A stretch of 44,429 nt of DNA from Porphyromonadaceae bacterium UBA7087 (GTDB lineage Bacteria > Bacteroidota > Bacteroidia > Bacteroidales > Muribaculaceae): positions 6,322 through 50,750 of the forward strand of contig DKYZ01000029.1 in NCBI GenBank assembly GCA_002493515.1, given 5' to 3'. Below, piece after piece: positions 33,998 through 43,088 of this stretch. The position numbers and the translations under genes are program-made. The notes under the pieces were generated by a model. That model did not search any database. It worked only from the letters and a program-made list of their open reading frames with translations, and was not told the origin of the DNA. The stretch's first letter is position 1, and each line of letters starts with the position of its first letter.

Positions 33998-34152
33998 GCA
34001 AATAATCGGGGAATATGAAAAGAATAAAAAAAGATAGGACGCAATTTCACAATTACGCCCTATGGTAGCATTAATTCTAATACCATGAATAAAACACAGT
34101 GCAAATACAATAATCGTACAAATATAACGCTGCGTTTATCCGATTAGTTCAT

Positions 34153-34178
34153 CGGAGAGCGATTTTTTTTCGTCTCCG
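34153..34178 (-). terminator. Terminator after the DUF4301 gene
   Basis: CGGAGA-G-CGA (34153-34162) pairs with TCG-TCTCCG (34170-34178) with one bulged base around a loop of seven T. It lies 14 nt after the gene stop. On the minus strand only short A-runs flank it, so efficiency is uncertain. Confidence 0.5.
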
Positions 34179-34191
34179 GAGTGATTTTTTC

Positions 34192-35712
34192 TTACTGATG
34201 CGCGGGCCTGAGCAGGTCGTTGACGGTTTTTACGGGGTTGAAAGTCTCCGCGGGCACCTCCACGAGAACGGTGTTCCAGTCGCTCATCGCGCCGTTCCAG
34301 AGCCCCGGGAGCTCAAGCGCCTTGATCTCCACACCCTCGCGGCTCTTGATGGAGATGAAGCCTGTGGATTTGTCGACGTAATCGGGAAGATTGAATTTCT
34401 CCCCCTTCCAGTCCTTGATGGAGCATACGAGGTCCACCGGATTGAAATGTGTAGCCTCCTTCAGCATCTTTTGTGCGGCCTTGTCCTTGGGGTCGATCTG
34501 TGTTGACTCCAGAATCTGCGGGCTCACTGTTCCGTCGGGATTGTATGCCAGGAAGGGCCCTCCGCCGGGCTCGCCCTCGTTCTTCACCATTCCGCAGACG
34601 CGGATGGGGCGGTTGAGCTTGGAGAAAATATATTCAGCCTTGCTCTTTGCGTCCATTTCGTCGGCGCCGTCGTGGGTGATGCACAGCACCTTGCGCAGGA
34701 AGTCGAGCATCTCGGCGAGCTTCGCGTCATCGGGCGTCCCTTTCGAGAGCAGTGCGCAATATTCGTTTACCCTCTGGCGGATGCCTACGAGAGTTCCGCC
34801 TATCACCTTCTTGAAGCGTATCGTGTCGGCGCGCAGGGAGTCGGGCACCACATTGTCGATATTCTTGATGAAGATTATGTCGGCGTCGAGGTCGTTGAGG
34901 TTCTCGATGAGTGCTCCGTGGCCTCCGGGACGGAAGAAGAGCTCGCCGTTCTCGCGGTAGGGTGTGCCGTCGAGGTTGGCGGCCACAGTGTCGGTGGAGG
35001 GCTTCTGGGTGCTCATGTCTACCTCATATCTCACGCCGTAACGTTTGCCGAGCACTCCAATCTCCTCCTCTATCTTGCGGTATACCAGGGGCACATGGTT
35101 CTCGCTGACGGTGAAATGGATCCTTACCATGCCGTCCTTGCCGGAGGCATACTGCGCCCCCTCTGCCAGATGCTCCTCCAGGGCGGTGCGCGACGTGCCG
35201 GGCACCTTGTGGAATTTGAGCAGCGCCTTAGGCAGCTGGCCGTAGTCGAGACCCTCGGCATTGAGCAGGGCCTTGGCCACATCCTTGAATCGTCCCTCCT
35301 TTATCAGGGAGCTGACGCTGAGGTCGTAGAGACACATGCAGGCGTTGTTAAGGTCGGCGAAAAACGCGAAGTCCTCTATGTTGTCGAAGAAGCGCTTCAT
35401 GAAGTCGCTGTCGGGTTTGTCTTTCTTGCCGTTGACGAAGGCGAAGACATCCTTGAACATTCTCGATGCGGCGCCGCTGGCGGGCACCATCTTCAGCACA
35501 CGGCCTCCGGCTGCCAGATACTGGTCCCAGATGTCGATCGAGCGGCTCTGCATCTCTTCCGACATTCGGCTGATACCGTTGCCCACTACTGCCGGACCCT
35601 CTATTCTGAGGTAGGGGAAGCCCTCCCTGAGCATTGTCAGCTCCTCGCTCAGCTTCTCCTCCGTTATACCTTTGCGAGACAGGGTCTCGATGTCAATTTT
35701 CTCTAATGCCAT
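34192..35712 (-). CDS. DUF4301 family protein, 506 aa
   Basis: Recognised as the DUF4301 family found in Bacteroidota. It opens MALEKIDIETLSRKGITEEKL and has the glycine-rich VPASGAASRMFKD, the sugar-phosphate/nucleotide-like GGHGALIENLNDLDADIIFIKNIDN, and ends near WNGAMSDWNTVLVEVP. The second and third resemble nucleotidyltransferase-like loops, but no activity is established. Cytosolic; no signal peptide. Last gene of a minus-strand operon after the stringent-response synthetase and a lipoprotein; its start lies 51 nt after the lipoprotein stop. Confidence 0.8.
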   Translation of the reverse strand: MALEKIDIETLSRKGITEEKLSEELTMLREGFPYLRIEGPAVVGNGISRMSEEMQSRSIDIWDQYLAAGGRVLKMVPASGAASRMFKDVFAFVNGKKDKPDSDFMKRFFDNIEDFAFFADLNNACMCLYDLSVSSLIKEGRFKDVAKALLNAEGLDYGQLPKALLKFHKVPGTSRTALEEHLAEGAQYASGKDGMVRIHFTVSENHVPLVYRKIEEEIGVLGKRYGVRYEVDMSTQKPSTDTVAANLDGTPYRENGELFFRPGGHGALIENLNDLDADIIFIKNIDNVVPDSLRADTIRFKKVIGGTLVGIRQRVNEYCALLSKGTPDDAKLAEMLDFLRKVLCITHDGADEMDAKSKAEYIFSKLNRPIRVCGMVKNEGEPGGGPFLAYNPDGTVSPQILESTQIDPKDKAAQKMLKEATHFNPVDLVCSIKDWKGEKFNLPDYVDKSTGFISIKSREGVEIKALELPGLWNGAMSDWNTVLVEVPAETFNPVKTVNDLLRPAHQ

Positions 35713-35763
35713 AATATATTATAATGTGTGTTTGGGTATTCTGGTGCATTTGTCTCGGAACCG

Positions 35764-36477
35764 TCACGACCCTTTCTGGTCGAGAATCCGGCGGCAGGTG
35801 TCGATGCGACGGTTGAGCAGGGGAATCTCGCGCTCCAGCTTCTCGCATTGCTTCTGCGATGAATAGAGCTGCCAGGTGGCCGATATCATCCGGGCGGCGT
35901 CCTGGCTGAGGGTGAAGCTGCCGCAGGCCTTGCCGTTGAGCAGGGTCACGGTGAGCTTCTGTGCCTGGTTGTCTGATATATACATGGCCACGCTGTCGGC
36001 TTTCGCGCCGTAGTAGCATACGGTCGTGAGATTGCCGCGCCGGTAGTTGAGCGCCTGGTCGTGGGCCACGGCCTCTGTCTCCACGGCTGTCCCGTCGCCC
36101 CCGCTAAGCGCCACGCTTGTGAAGGGCGCCCCCTTATGGCAGGCGATCAGCTCCAGTCCCTCGTCTTTAGAGATACGGGCCACCAGGCCGTTCCCCTGCA
36201 GCGGGTATCTCTGGCGCCATCCCTTGTAGATGTAGTAGCCCTCTACCTCGCGTGGGTTGTTGACGTATTCGAAATCCTGGAGCATGAGCCCAACATTGTC
36301 ATGCAGTTCCTCCAGGCGTGATGTCGCCGAGTCGATCTGGCTTTTGTAGAGGGCCACGGAGTCGTTGAGGCTCTCTATCCAGCGCTCCCGCTCCACTGCC
36401 TTGTCTGACTTCTCCTTTGGCGTGCATGCCGCCATGGCCAGTATTGATCCAATGAATATGTAATTTAACCTTTTCAT
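35764..36477 (-). CDS. Hypothetical lipoprotein with coiled-coil region, 237 aa
   Basis: The start is ATG 36477, which gives a lipoprotein signal (MKRLNYIFIGSILAMAAC, lipidated Cys18). A longer open frame reaching 36876 overlaps the synthetase gene in an Arg/Gln/His-rich shadow sequence and is rejected. After the signal comes a helical, probably coiled-coil stretch (about 28-72, DKAVERERWIESLNDSVALYK), then a mixed alpha/beta domain (EVEGYYIYKGWRQRYPL) and a final helix (SSQKQCEKLEREIPLLNRRI). No family with known function is recognised. It lies 8 nt after the synthetase stop, so it is in the same operon. Confidence 0.75.
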   Translation of the reverse strand: MKRLNYIFIGSILAMAACTPKEKSDKAVERERWIESLNDSVALYKSQIDSATSRLEELHDNVGLMLQDFEYVNNPREVEGYYIYKGWRQRYPLQGNGLVARISKDEGLELIACHKGAPFTSVALSGGDGTAVETEAVAHDQALNYRRGNLTTVCYYGAKADSVAMYISDNQAQKLTVTLLNGKACGSFTLSQDAARMISATWQLYSSQKQCEKLEREIPLLNRRIDTCRRILDQKGS

Positions 36478-36485
36478 AACTGTAT

Positions 36486-38702
36486 TTAAATTCTCTCTAC
36501 CTCCTTCACTCCTTTCACCGTCTTTATCTTTTTCACCAGCGCCGATAGCTGTGCGTTGCCCGAGACACCCACCACCAGGATGCCGTGGAAGACACCGTCG
36601 TGTGAGTCTACGGTGATGTTGCGCATATTCACGTTGTTCTCCTTCGAGATTATGGAGGTGATGTTGGCGAGAATGCCGATGTCGTCCTTGCCGATGATAC
36701 GCAGCGTGGCGGGCAGGATGTCGCCGGTCTTGCCGCTCCATCCGGCCTTGATGATACGGTAGGGATACCTCTCGCGGATATTGGCCGCGTTGGGACATCC
36801 CTCCTTGTGGATCTTCACCATCCCGTCGCTGCTGATGAACCCGAAGACGCTGTCGCCGTAGATGGGGTTGCAGCATTTGGCGAAACGGTAGTTCAGTCCG
36901 TTGATCGATTTCTCGCCGATCACCATCACGTCGGAGCTCTTCGTGCTGTCCTCCTCCTTGTGAAACTGGAACTCGCCGGCCGAGACCCTCGTGGCCTCCT
37001 TGGAGATGTCGAGGGTATAGGATGCGAGGAATTTTCCGGGGTCGATCTTCTCGTCGGCCATGTCGGCGAAGAAGTCGTTGGCATGTTTGTATCCCGCCTT
37101 CTTGATGAGCTTCATCATGCGGGCCTCGTCAATCTCCATCTTCCGGTTTTTGGCGCGCCTTTCGAGCATCTCCTTTCCGAGATCAGCCTTGTGGAGCTTC
37201 TCCTCGTTGAGAGTCTGCTTGATTTTGTTGCGGGCTTTTGACGACACCACTATCTGTAGCCAGTCGGCTTTCGGAGTCTGCGACGATGAGGTGAGAATCT
37301 CCACGGTGTCGCCGTTGGCGATTTTGTAGGAGATTTTCTTGTGCTGGCCGTTGACCACGGCCCCGGTGCAGTGGGCGCCCACGTTTGAATGTATCTGGAA
37401 GGCGAAGTCGAGCACGGTTGCTCCCGCCGAGAGGCGGAAGAGGTCGCCTTTGGGGGTGAACGCGAAGACTTCCTTGCCGTAGACGTCCATCTTCATGTCT
37501 TTCATCAGCTGCATGGGTCCGGCGTCGGCGGTCTCGAGAATGTCGCGTATGTTGGCCATCCACTGGTCGGTGGAGTCGCCTTTCACTCCCTTGTAGCGCC
37601 AGTGTGCGGCCAGGCCCTTCTCGGCCACGAGGTCCATGCGGCGTGTGCGGAACTGCACCTCCACCCATTTCGAGTCGGGGCCCATCACGGTGGCGTGGAG
37701 GCTCTCGTATCCGTTGCTCTTGGGGATGGTGATCCAGTCGCGCATTCGCGCCGGGTTGGCGGTATACATGTCGGCGAGGATGGAGTAGGCCAGCCAGCAG
37801 TCGCTCTTCTCGCGGTCGCGCGGCGTGTCGATTATCACGCGTATGGCGAAGAGGTCGTAGATGCCCGGCAGGTCCACCTTCTGTTTCTTCATCTTGTTCC
37901 AGATAGAGGATATGGATTTCGTGCGTCCCTTTATCTCGAAGGTCAGGCCGGCCTCCTCAAGCTTGCGTCTCACCGGGGCGATGAACGCCTGTATGTATTC
38001 GTCGCGGCTACGCTTGGTCTGGTTGAGCTTGTGGGCGATCGACGTGTATATCTCGCGGTTGGTGTATTTGAGCGAGAGGTCTTCCAGCTCACCTTTTATC
38101 TTATAGAGGCCGAGGCGGTGTGCAAGCTGCGCGTAGAGGAAGTTTGCCTCGAAAGCCACGTTCCTTACCCATTCCTGGTCGGGATGGAGGTTGATCGAGC
38201 GCATCACCACCAGGCTGCGTACAATCATGATTATGATTACCCGGATGTCGTCGGCCAGGGAGAGCATCAGCCCGCGGAAGTTGTCCTGGTTCACGGCGTT
38301 GTTCTTTGAGCTGAACCTTACCACGGATGATATTCCTACGAGCAGTCCGGCCACGTCCTCCCCCCATTTCCGGCGTATGGCCAGGATGTCGATGAGTCCG
38401 TCTTCCAGCATCTGGTACATTCCGATGGCGAGAAGGATGTTGCGGTCCGGCTCGATCATTGAGGCGAACGCATGTGCCACTTTTATCGACAGCACGGCCT
38501 TGCAGAGCCCGTTGGCGGTGTGCGAGGGGGTGTCGAGCCTCATCATCGAGCGGACAAACATACGGAACGTCTCGATCTCGTCTCTGTCGAGCCTCCCCTC
38601 AAGCAGCGTGAGCAGTTCGCCGCGCATCTTCAGGAACTCCCTTCGCTCGTCGCGGCTCATCATCGTGCCCAAAGCATCGTTGTTGTCTTTCGTGTTGTCC
38701 AT
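36486..38702 (-). CDS. relA: RelA/SpoT-family (p)ppGpp synthetase with degenerate hydrolase domain, 738 aa
   Basis: Domains in order: an HD-hydrolase-like region (about 60-200), synthetase (about 240-365), TGS (about 411-472), a helical/zinc-finger-like part with a CC pair (610-611), and ACT (about 665-738). The synthetase looks intact: KGRTKSISSIWNKM, YDLFAIRVI, SNGYESLHATV and VEVQFRTRRMD. In the hydrolase region the expected His-Asp pair is replaced (MYQMLED, 95-101) and the DRLHNMR segment is VRSLVVMR (161-168), so (p)ppGpp hydrolysis is unlikely. It should make the alarmone under starvation, probably on the ribosome. The promoter lies 44 nt upstream. It heads an operon with a lipoprotein and DUF4301. 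Confidence 0.9.
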   Translation of the reverse strand: MDNTKDNNDALGTMMSRDERREFLKMRGELLTLLEGRLDRDEIETFRMFVRSMMRLDTPSHTANGLCKAVLSIKVAHAFASMIEPDRNILLAIGMYQMLEDGLIDILAIRRKWGEDVAGLLVGISSVVRFSSKNNAVNQDNFRGLMLSLADDIRVIIIMIVRSLVVMRSINLHPDQEWVRNVAFEANFLYAQLAHRLGLYKIKGELEDLSLKYTNREIYTSIAHKLNQTKRSRDEYIQAFIAPVRRKLEEAGLTFEIKGRTKSISSIWNKMKKQKVDLPGIYDLFAIRVIIDTPRDREKSDCWLAYSILADMYTANPARMRDWITIPKSNGYESLHATVMGPDSKWVEVQFRTRRMDLVAEKGLAAHWRYKGVKGDSTDQWMANIRDILETADAGPMQLMKDMKMDVYGKEVFAFTPKGDLFRLSAGATVLDFAFQIHSNVGAHCTGAVVNGQHKKISYKIANGDTVEILTSSSQTPKADWLQIVVSSKARNKIKQTLNEEKLHKADLGKEMLERRAKNRKMEIDEARMMKLIKKAGYKHANDFFADMADEKIDPGKFLASYTLDISKEATRVSAGEFQFHKEEDSTKSSDVMVIGEKSINGLNYRFAKCCNPIYGDSVFGFISSDGMVKIHKEGCPNAANIRERYPYRIIKAGWSGKTGDILPATLRIIGKDDIGILANITSIISKENNVNMRNITVDSHDGVFHGILVVGVSGNAQLSALVKKIKTVKGVKEVERI

Positions 38703-38746
38703 AACCTCACTGTTTGTATGTAGCGTACGTGTGTTTAATCTTGGTG

Positions 38747-38754
38747 CAAAAGTA
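38747..38754 (-). promoter_or_regulatory. -7 box (TACTTTTG) for the relA operon
   Basis: TACTTTTG on the minus strand fits TAnnTTTG and lies 44 nt before the ATG at 38702. Confidence 0.5.
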
Positions 38755-38762
38755 TAAAATAA

Positions 38763-38807
38763 ATGAGGATAAGACTAAAAAAAACGTAAAAATCAATCTA
38801 TCCTCAT
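38763..38807 (-). terminator. Possible weak terminator after the hydrolase gene
   Basis: ATGAGGATA (38763-38771) and TATCCTCAT (38799-38807) are exact reverse complements around a 27-nt A-rich loop, located 30 nt after the hydrolase stop. The long loop makes this tentative; it also lies just upstream of the relA -7 box. Confidence 0.3.
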
Positions 38808-38836
38808 GTTATTTCGGTTTTGTTAAGCCCTTCCGG

Positions 38837-39910
38837 CTATTCCGCCGGATAGCGCCTGATGAAGGCGAAGATCGAGTCGTAGGCCGCCTCGCGCACCTCC
38901 TTGCGGCTCAGTATCAGGTCGTGCAGACCGCTGTCGATGGCGCATACCATGCGGCGTGTCCCAAGTTTCTCGCCGCGCTTCTGTATCATCTCCGGGTCGA
39001 GTACGCAGTCGCCCGTCTGAAATTCCGGCGTCCAGTTGCATCCCTCTATCTTGCGGCTGCTGTGCATCACCAGTATCGGCACCGTGATATTCCCGGCCTT
39101 GCTCATCAGTTCGCTCTGCGCATGGTTGATCGAATGCAGCCACGACATTGTGACGGGGGGTGAGTATATCATCTTCCAGTTTGTGTCGTATTCCCATTCG
39201 CCGTGATACTGGCGCAGAAGGCTGTAGGCGTAGCCGTCGCAGTTGGCCTGCCTGTGGGTGGCGTTCTTGTCGAGCTGTCCGAAGAAGGAGATTATTGGTA
39301 TTGCGAAATTGCGCATGAAAGGGGAGAAATTCCATTCCAGGAACGGGCTGTTTGTGGCGATTCTCTCCACACCGCAGTCCTTCCCCTTTACAGCTCCGAG
39401 CAGGGCTACGGTCAGGCCGCCGGTGGAGTGTCCGCACAGCGTGATGTCGGTGTTTCCGTCGCGGCGCATCTGTGCCAGTGCGGAGTCGATGTCGTTGAAA
39501 TACTCTCTCTGTTTCCTTACGTTGAAGGGGTATTGCCAGGGGAGGCGGGAGCGTCCGTAGCGGCGCAGGTCAACGGCGTAGAAGTTGAAACCTGAGTCGT
39601 TGTATATCTCGCCCATCTCTTTCTGGAAGAAATAGTCGTTGAAGCCGTGTACGTACAGGATGGCTCGTTTCGTGGGGCGGTCGCAGAGACGCCGTATGAT
39701 AGTGGAGCGGCAAGGGCCGTCGAAAGCCTCTCCCTGGTCTACGAATCGGGCCTCGTAGCCGGCGAGAATGTCGGGGTGCCAGGCAGTGTCAGTGGTTCTG
39801 TACTTGGGGCCGTCGTATTTCTCTCCGTAATGCCATACCCAGGGCTTCTCCTGCTGTGCCATTAGCAGGAGGGCTGTCAAGAGAAGTAACAATAGTGGAA
39901 ACTTACGCAT
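38837..39910 (-). CDS. Secreted alpha/beta hydrolase (serine aminopeptidase/lysophospholipase-like), 357 aa
   Basis: A signal peptide follows the chosen start at 39910 (MRKFPLLLLLLTALLLMAQQ); an alternative ATG at 39925 adds five residues. The fold shows the oxyanion segment YVHGFNDYFF, the nucleophile elbow GHSTGG with Ser162, a late Asp-containing strand (VLDPE) and a C-terminal His in SGLHDLIL, matching a Ser-Asp-His triad of the Hydrolase_4/S33 group. It would act in the periplasm or at the surface on an ester or peptide; the substrate is unknown. It follows the outer-membrane barrel gene by 33 nt and is probably cotranscribed. Confidence 0.85.
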   Translation of the reverse strand: MRKFPLLLLLLTALLLMAQQEKPWVWHYGEKYDGPKYRTTDTAWHPDILAGYEARFVDQGEAFDGPCRSTIIRRLCDRPTKRAILYVHGFNDYFFQKEMGEIYNDSGFNFYAVDLRRYGRSRLPWQYPFNVRKQREYFNDIDSALAQMRRDGNTDITLCGHSTGGLTVALLGAVKGKDCGVERIATNSPFLEWNFSPFMRNFAIPIISFFGQLDKNATHRQANCDGYAYSLLRQYHGEWEYDTNWKMIYSPPVTMSWLHSINHAQSELMSKAGNITVPILVMHSSRKIEGCNWTPEFQTGDCVLDPEMIQKRGEKLGTRRMVCAIDSGLHDLILSRKEVREAAYDSIFAFIRRYPAE

Positions 39911-39943
39911 AATACAGATAAACACATATCCCGCCCCGAAAGT

Positions 39944-42787
39944 TTAGAACGGCGGGGGGCCGCCGTGGCCGCCGAGAGGCGGGCCCATCGGGCAACGGCC
40001 GTCGCCCGGGGGCGGAGGGGGAATATCCCCCTCATTCCATTCGCGCGCCGCCTTCTTCTTGAGCGTGTTGAATTTCCACGTCACCCCGAACATCACGTAG
40101 CGCGTCAGGTCGTTGTAGCGGTTGTCGCTTATCATGCTCGCGCTCACCGAACGCGTGATGTTTTTCTTCTGCCCAAGCAGATCATAGGCCCTGACACTGA
40201 AAGTGAGCGACTTGTCAGACAGCACCGAGTAGGAGAGTTGCGCGTTCCACAGCCACTGGTCGGCATTGAACCCCGCCGAATAACCGCTCGATTTCGAGAA
40301 ACTGAGGTCGGTCGAGAGGTCGAGCCCGAAGGGAAGATAAAGCGACGCGTTCGCGTCGAAACCATAGGAATGTGTCTTCTGGTTCTTCTGCTGAGGCATG
40401 GAGTTTGTCACCATCCCGAAGGAATAGGTCGGGTTCACCGTCATCTGGAAGATGTCGCTTGAGAATGTGATTCCCGCAGTAGGAGACAGACGCAGATTGC
40501 CCGTGCGGTTGAAGTCACCGTTGATATACCCCGGCGTCGACGAGAAACTTCCGTTGAGACGGACGTTGTAGCGCCACTTGCGGTTGCGGAAAGGCTGGTT
40601 GACCATCACCATGCCGAACACATTGAAATTGCCGTTGGCGTTCGCGTATGTCGTGGTGCGGCCTCCCGTCTCGGGATTGGAGACAGTCCTGGCCACGATG
40701 GTGTTCATCGCGTATGACACGTTTGCAACGGCGAATATCGCCTGCTGCGTGGTCATGTTGAAATTGTTGAAATGCGCCCCGATGCTCTGCGTGAAGGTAG
40801 GCTTCAGCCCCGGGTTTCCGACGCGGATGTTAAGCGGGTCGGAGACGTCGGCCACGGGCTGCAGCTGCGCCACCGACGGCTGAGAGGTGCGTGCGCGGTA
40901 ATGGGCGCGGATCGACGAGCGGTCGGAGAATTTATACCGCAGGCGCGCGTAAGGGGAGACGTTCCATACCCATCGCGCCGGAATATTGCGCGCCGCGTCA
41001 ATATAATCCTCGCTGGCCGTGCTCGAGGGGGAGAAGAGCAGCCCGGCGTCGAGATTTATCTTCTTTGTGGCCTTCTTGTAGCCTATCTGCAGCTCCTGGT
41101 TGAAGAATTTGTTGCGGAAGCGGTTGGAGAGGGCCTCGGAGAGCACGGCCCCCTCGGGCTCTCTGTCATAGGTGTCGCCGAGAGCCGGGTTATAGCCCTC
41201 CTGCAGAGGAAGGTCGTAGGTCAGTTTGTCGGCGTTGTTCCAGCGGTAGGAGAAGCGGTATGCGAAATTGAGGAAATTGCCGTTTTTCGGGTCGCCGAGA
41301 GGCTCGGTGTAGGTCAGGCGTGCCCCCACGGAATTGCTCCAGGAATTGTTGTCGATAAACCGGTATAGCTTTTCCGACTGGTCTGTGAGCAGGTAATATT
41401 CGATGTCGCTCCAGGTCGTGGCCTTCTCGCGGGTGTCGGAATATGAGTAATTCGCCTGGATGCTCAACGAGCGTCCCGGCTTGCCTTTGAATTTATGGTT
41501 GTAGATGAGCTCGCCGGCGGCCTCCACGGAGTGTCCACGGTTGTGGAAGGAGTTGAGGGAGTTGTTGACCGGTGTCAGGGCCGGGTCTCCGGCGTGCAGC
41601 AGGGTGGAGTCGAGGCGCGAGGAGTTGCGGAAACTGTAGGAGAAGCGGGGGCGGAAGTCGATTGTGTTGTAGTCGTCGATGTTCCATTGCAGACGGAAGT
41701 CGGAGCTGATGTTGTGCCCCTTGTCGCGGGTTCGCGCCCCGGAGCTCTGGTAGCTCGTGGAGTCGGGGAAGAGATATTGCACCTCCGATTTCTGCCGTGA
41801 GTCGCGGTCGGAGTGCGAGTAGAGCACATTTCCGCCGAAGCGTATCTTCTCGTCTTTGCCGATGTTGAAATTGATGCCGAAGCGCTGCGAGGTGTTGATG
41901 CCGCCGTTGCCTCCGAAGTCGCGGAAGCGGCCGCGCCCGCGGTCGGTGAATCCGTTGTCGTTGATATTGTTGGCGCCTCCGATTATCGTCACCTGGTTGC
42001 CGTTGCTGAACCGCGATATGGAAAGGTTTCCCTCGTATCGGCCGTCGGTGCCGTAGCCGGCGCCCACGTTTCCGAACCATCCGTTGTTCATGTCTTTCTT
42101 TACGGTGAGGTTGATTACTGTCTCCTCCTCGCCGTCGTCTACGCCGGTGAGGCGTGCCAGGTCGCTCTTGCGGTCAACCACCTGCACCTTCTCCACCATG
42201 TTTGAGGGCAGGTTCTTGGACGCCATCTGCGGGTCGTCATTGAAAAATTCCTTGCCGTCAACCAGTATCTTGGTGATTGATTTTCCGCCGGAGGTGATGG
42301 AGCCGTCGGATGCCACCTCCACGCCGGGCAGTTTCTTGAGGAGGTCCTCGACAGTGGCGTTGGGTTTGGTGTGGAAGGAGCCTGCATTGAACTCGAGCGT
42401 GTCCTGCTTGGCTACGACGGCGGTCTTAATGGCCGTTACCACGGCCTCCTTGAGCGTGACGGCGCTCTCGGAGAGCCTGATGTCGCCGAGGTCGGCATTG
42501 GAGTCGGACGAGGGGAGCGACGCGCTTTTGCGCACATTGTCCATCCCCGTCATGGAGACGATTACGGCATATTCGCCTGTTTTAAGTTTGGGGAAGGAGA
42601 AGTAGCCGTTGTCGCCGGCCACAGTCATGGCTGACGCAGTGGAATCGGAGGCGGCGAGCAGCTGTACGGTTGCCCCGGGGAGCGGTTGGCCGGTATCGTC
42701 GACCACCCGTCCTTTGATTGAAGCGGCCCAGACGGGTATTATGGTCGAGCAGCATAGGGCGATAGGGAGCAGAGTTGTCTTTTTCAT
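39944..42787 (-). CDS. Outer-membrane beta-barrel protein (OMP_b-brl_3 / TonB-receptor-like) with Pro/Gly-rich tail, 947 aa
   Basis: The start is set at 42787 for the signal peptide MKKTTLLPIALCCSTIIPVWA; a longer frame to 42886 adds non-signal residues. Next come a carboxypeptidase-like domain (IKGRVVDDTGQPLPGATVQLL, about 23-105) and a plug domain with VEDLLKKLPGVEV and ILVDGKEFFNDDPQM. A long barrel follows, ending with RYVMFGVTWKFN. After the last strand there is a 40-residue charged and then Pro/Gly-rich tail (DIPPPPPGDGRCPMG, ending GGPPPF). No SusD partner is adjacent. The ligand is unknown; the downstream secreted hydrolase may process something the barrel handles. Confidence 0.87.
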   Translation of the reverse strand: MKKTTLLPIALCCSTIIPVWAASIKGRVVDDTGQPLPGATVQLLAASDSTASAMTVAGDNGYFSFPKLKTGEYAVIVSMTGMDNVRKSASLPSSDSNADLGDIRLSESAVTLKEAVVTAIKTAVVAKQDTLEFNAGSFHTKPNATVEDLLKKLPGVEVASDGSITSGGKSITKILVDGKEFFNDDPQMASKNLPSNMVEKVQVVDRKSDLARLTGVDDGEEETVINLTVKKDMNNGWFGNVGAGYGTDGRYEGNLSISRFSNGNQVTIIGGANNINDNGFTDRGRGRFRDFGGNGGINTSQRFGINFNIGKDEKIRFGGNVLYSHSDRDSRQKSEVQYLFPDSTSYQSSGARTRDKGHNISSDFRLQWNIDDYNTIDFRPRFSYSFRNSSRLDSTLLHAGDPALTPVNNSLNSFHNRGHSVEAAGELIYNHKFKGKPGRSLSIQANYSYSDTREKATTWSDIEYYLLTDQSEKLYRFIDNNSWSNSVGARLTYTEPLGDPKNGNFLNFAYRFSYRWNNADKLTYDLPLQEGYNPALGDTYDREPEGAVLSEALSNRFRNKFFNQELQIGYKKATKKINLDAGLLFSPSSTASEDYIDAARNIPARWVWNVSPYARLRYKFSDRSSIRAHYRARTSQPSVAQLQPVADVSDPLNIRVGNPGLKPTFTQSIGAHFNNFNMTTQQAIFAVANVSYAMNTIVARTVSNPETGGRTTTYANANGNFNVFGMVMVNQPFRNRKWRYNVRLNGSFSSTPGYINGDFNRTGNLRLSPTAGITFSSDIFQMTVNPTYSFGMVTNSMPQQKNQKTHSYGFDANASLYLPFGLDLSTDLSFSKSSGYSAGFNADQWLWNAQLSYSVLSDKSLTFSVRAYDLLGQKKNITRSVSASMISDNRYNDLTRYVMFGVTWKFNTLKKKAAREWNEGDIPPPPPGDGRCPMGPPLGGHGGPPPF

Positions 42788-42899
42788 CAATATAGAGAAA
42801 TTACCTGTAAAGAGCGACAGCCCCCACGTCTGCGAGCCATCATCGGAAAAATAATGGAATCCAATACGGAAAATTAGAACCGTCAATTCATCTGACGTT

Positions 42900-43052
42900 T
42901 AAAATCTAAACAAAATTTAACAGAAAGCCCCAAGTCCGGTAACTATTCAGCGGACACGGTGAGGTAGTCTTGCGGGGATAAAAACCGTCTGCTGAAGCGA
43001 GTAATGGCGGGCATACAATCTGTTGATTTTGCGAAAATTAGATACGATTTTA
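42900..43052. mobile_element. Probable left flank of the IS66-type element
   Basis: The gap between the barrel gene and the transposase promoter has no gene. GTAATGGCGG at 43001-43010 begins with the GTAA typical of IS66 termini and may be the left inverted repeat, but the right end is outside the window, so the boundary cannot be confirmed. Confidence 0.25.
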
Positions 43053-43083
43053 TTTGATCATGTCAAAAAAATTCGTATCTTTG
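43053..43083 (+). promoter_or_regulatory. Promoter of the IS66-type transposase
   Basis: TTTG (43053-43056), a 19-nt spacer and TATCTTTG (43076-43083) match the Bacteroidota consensus. Transcription should start near 43088-43090. Confidence 0.7.
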
Positions 43084-43088
43084 TGTCT

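Noticed and set aside
34672..35706. 344-codon ORF antisense to DUF4301
   Set aside because: Shadow frame rich in Gly, Val and His with no recognisable motif; the minus strand carries the known family.
36478..36876. 133-residue N-terminal extension of the lipoprotein
   Set aside because: Arg/Gln/His-rich shadow of the relA gene; the lipoprotein signal begins at 36477.
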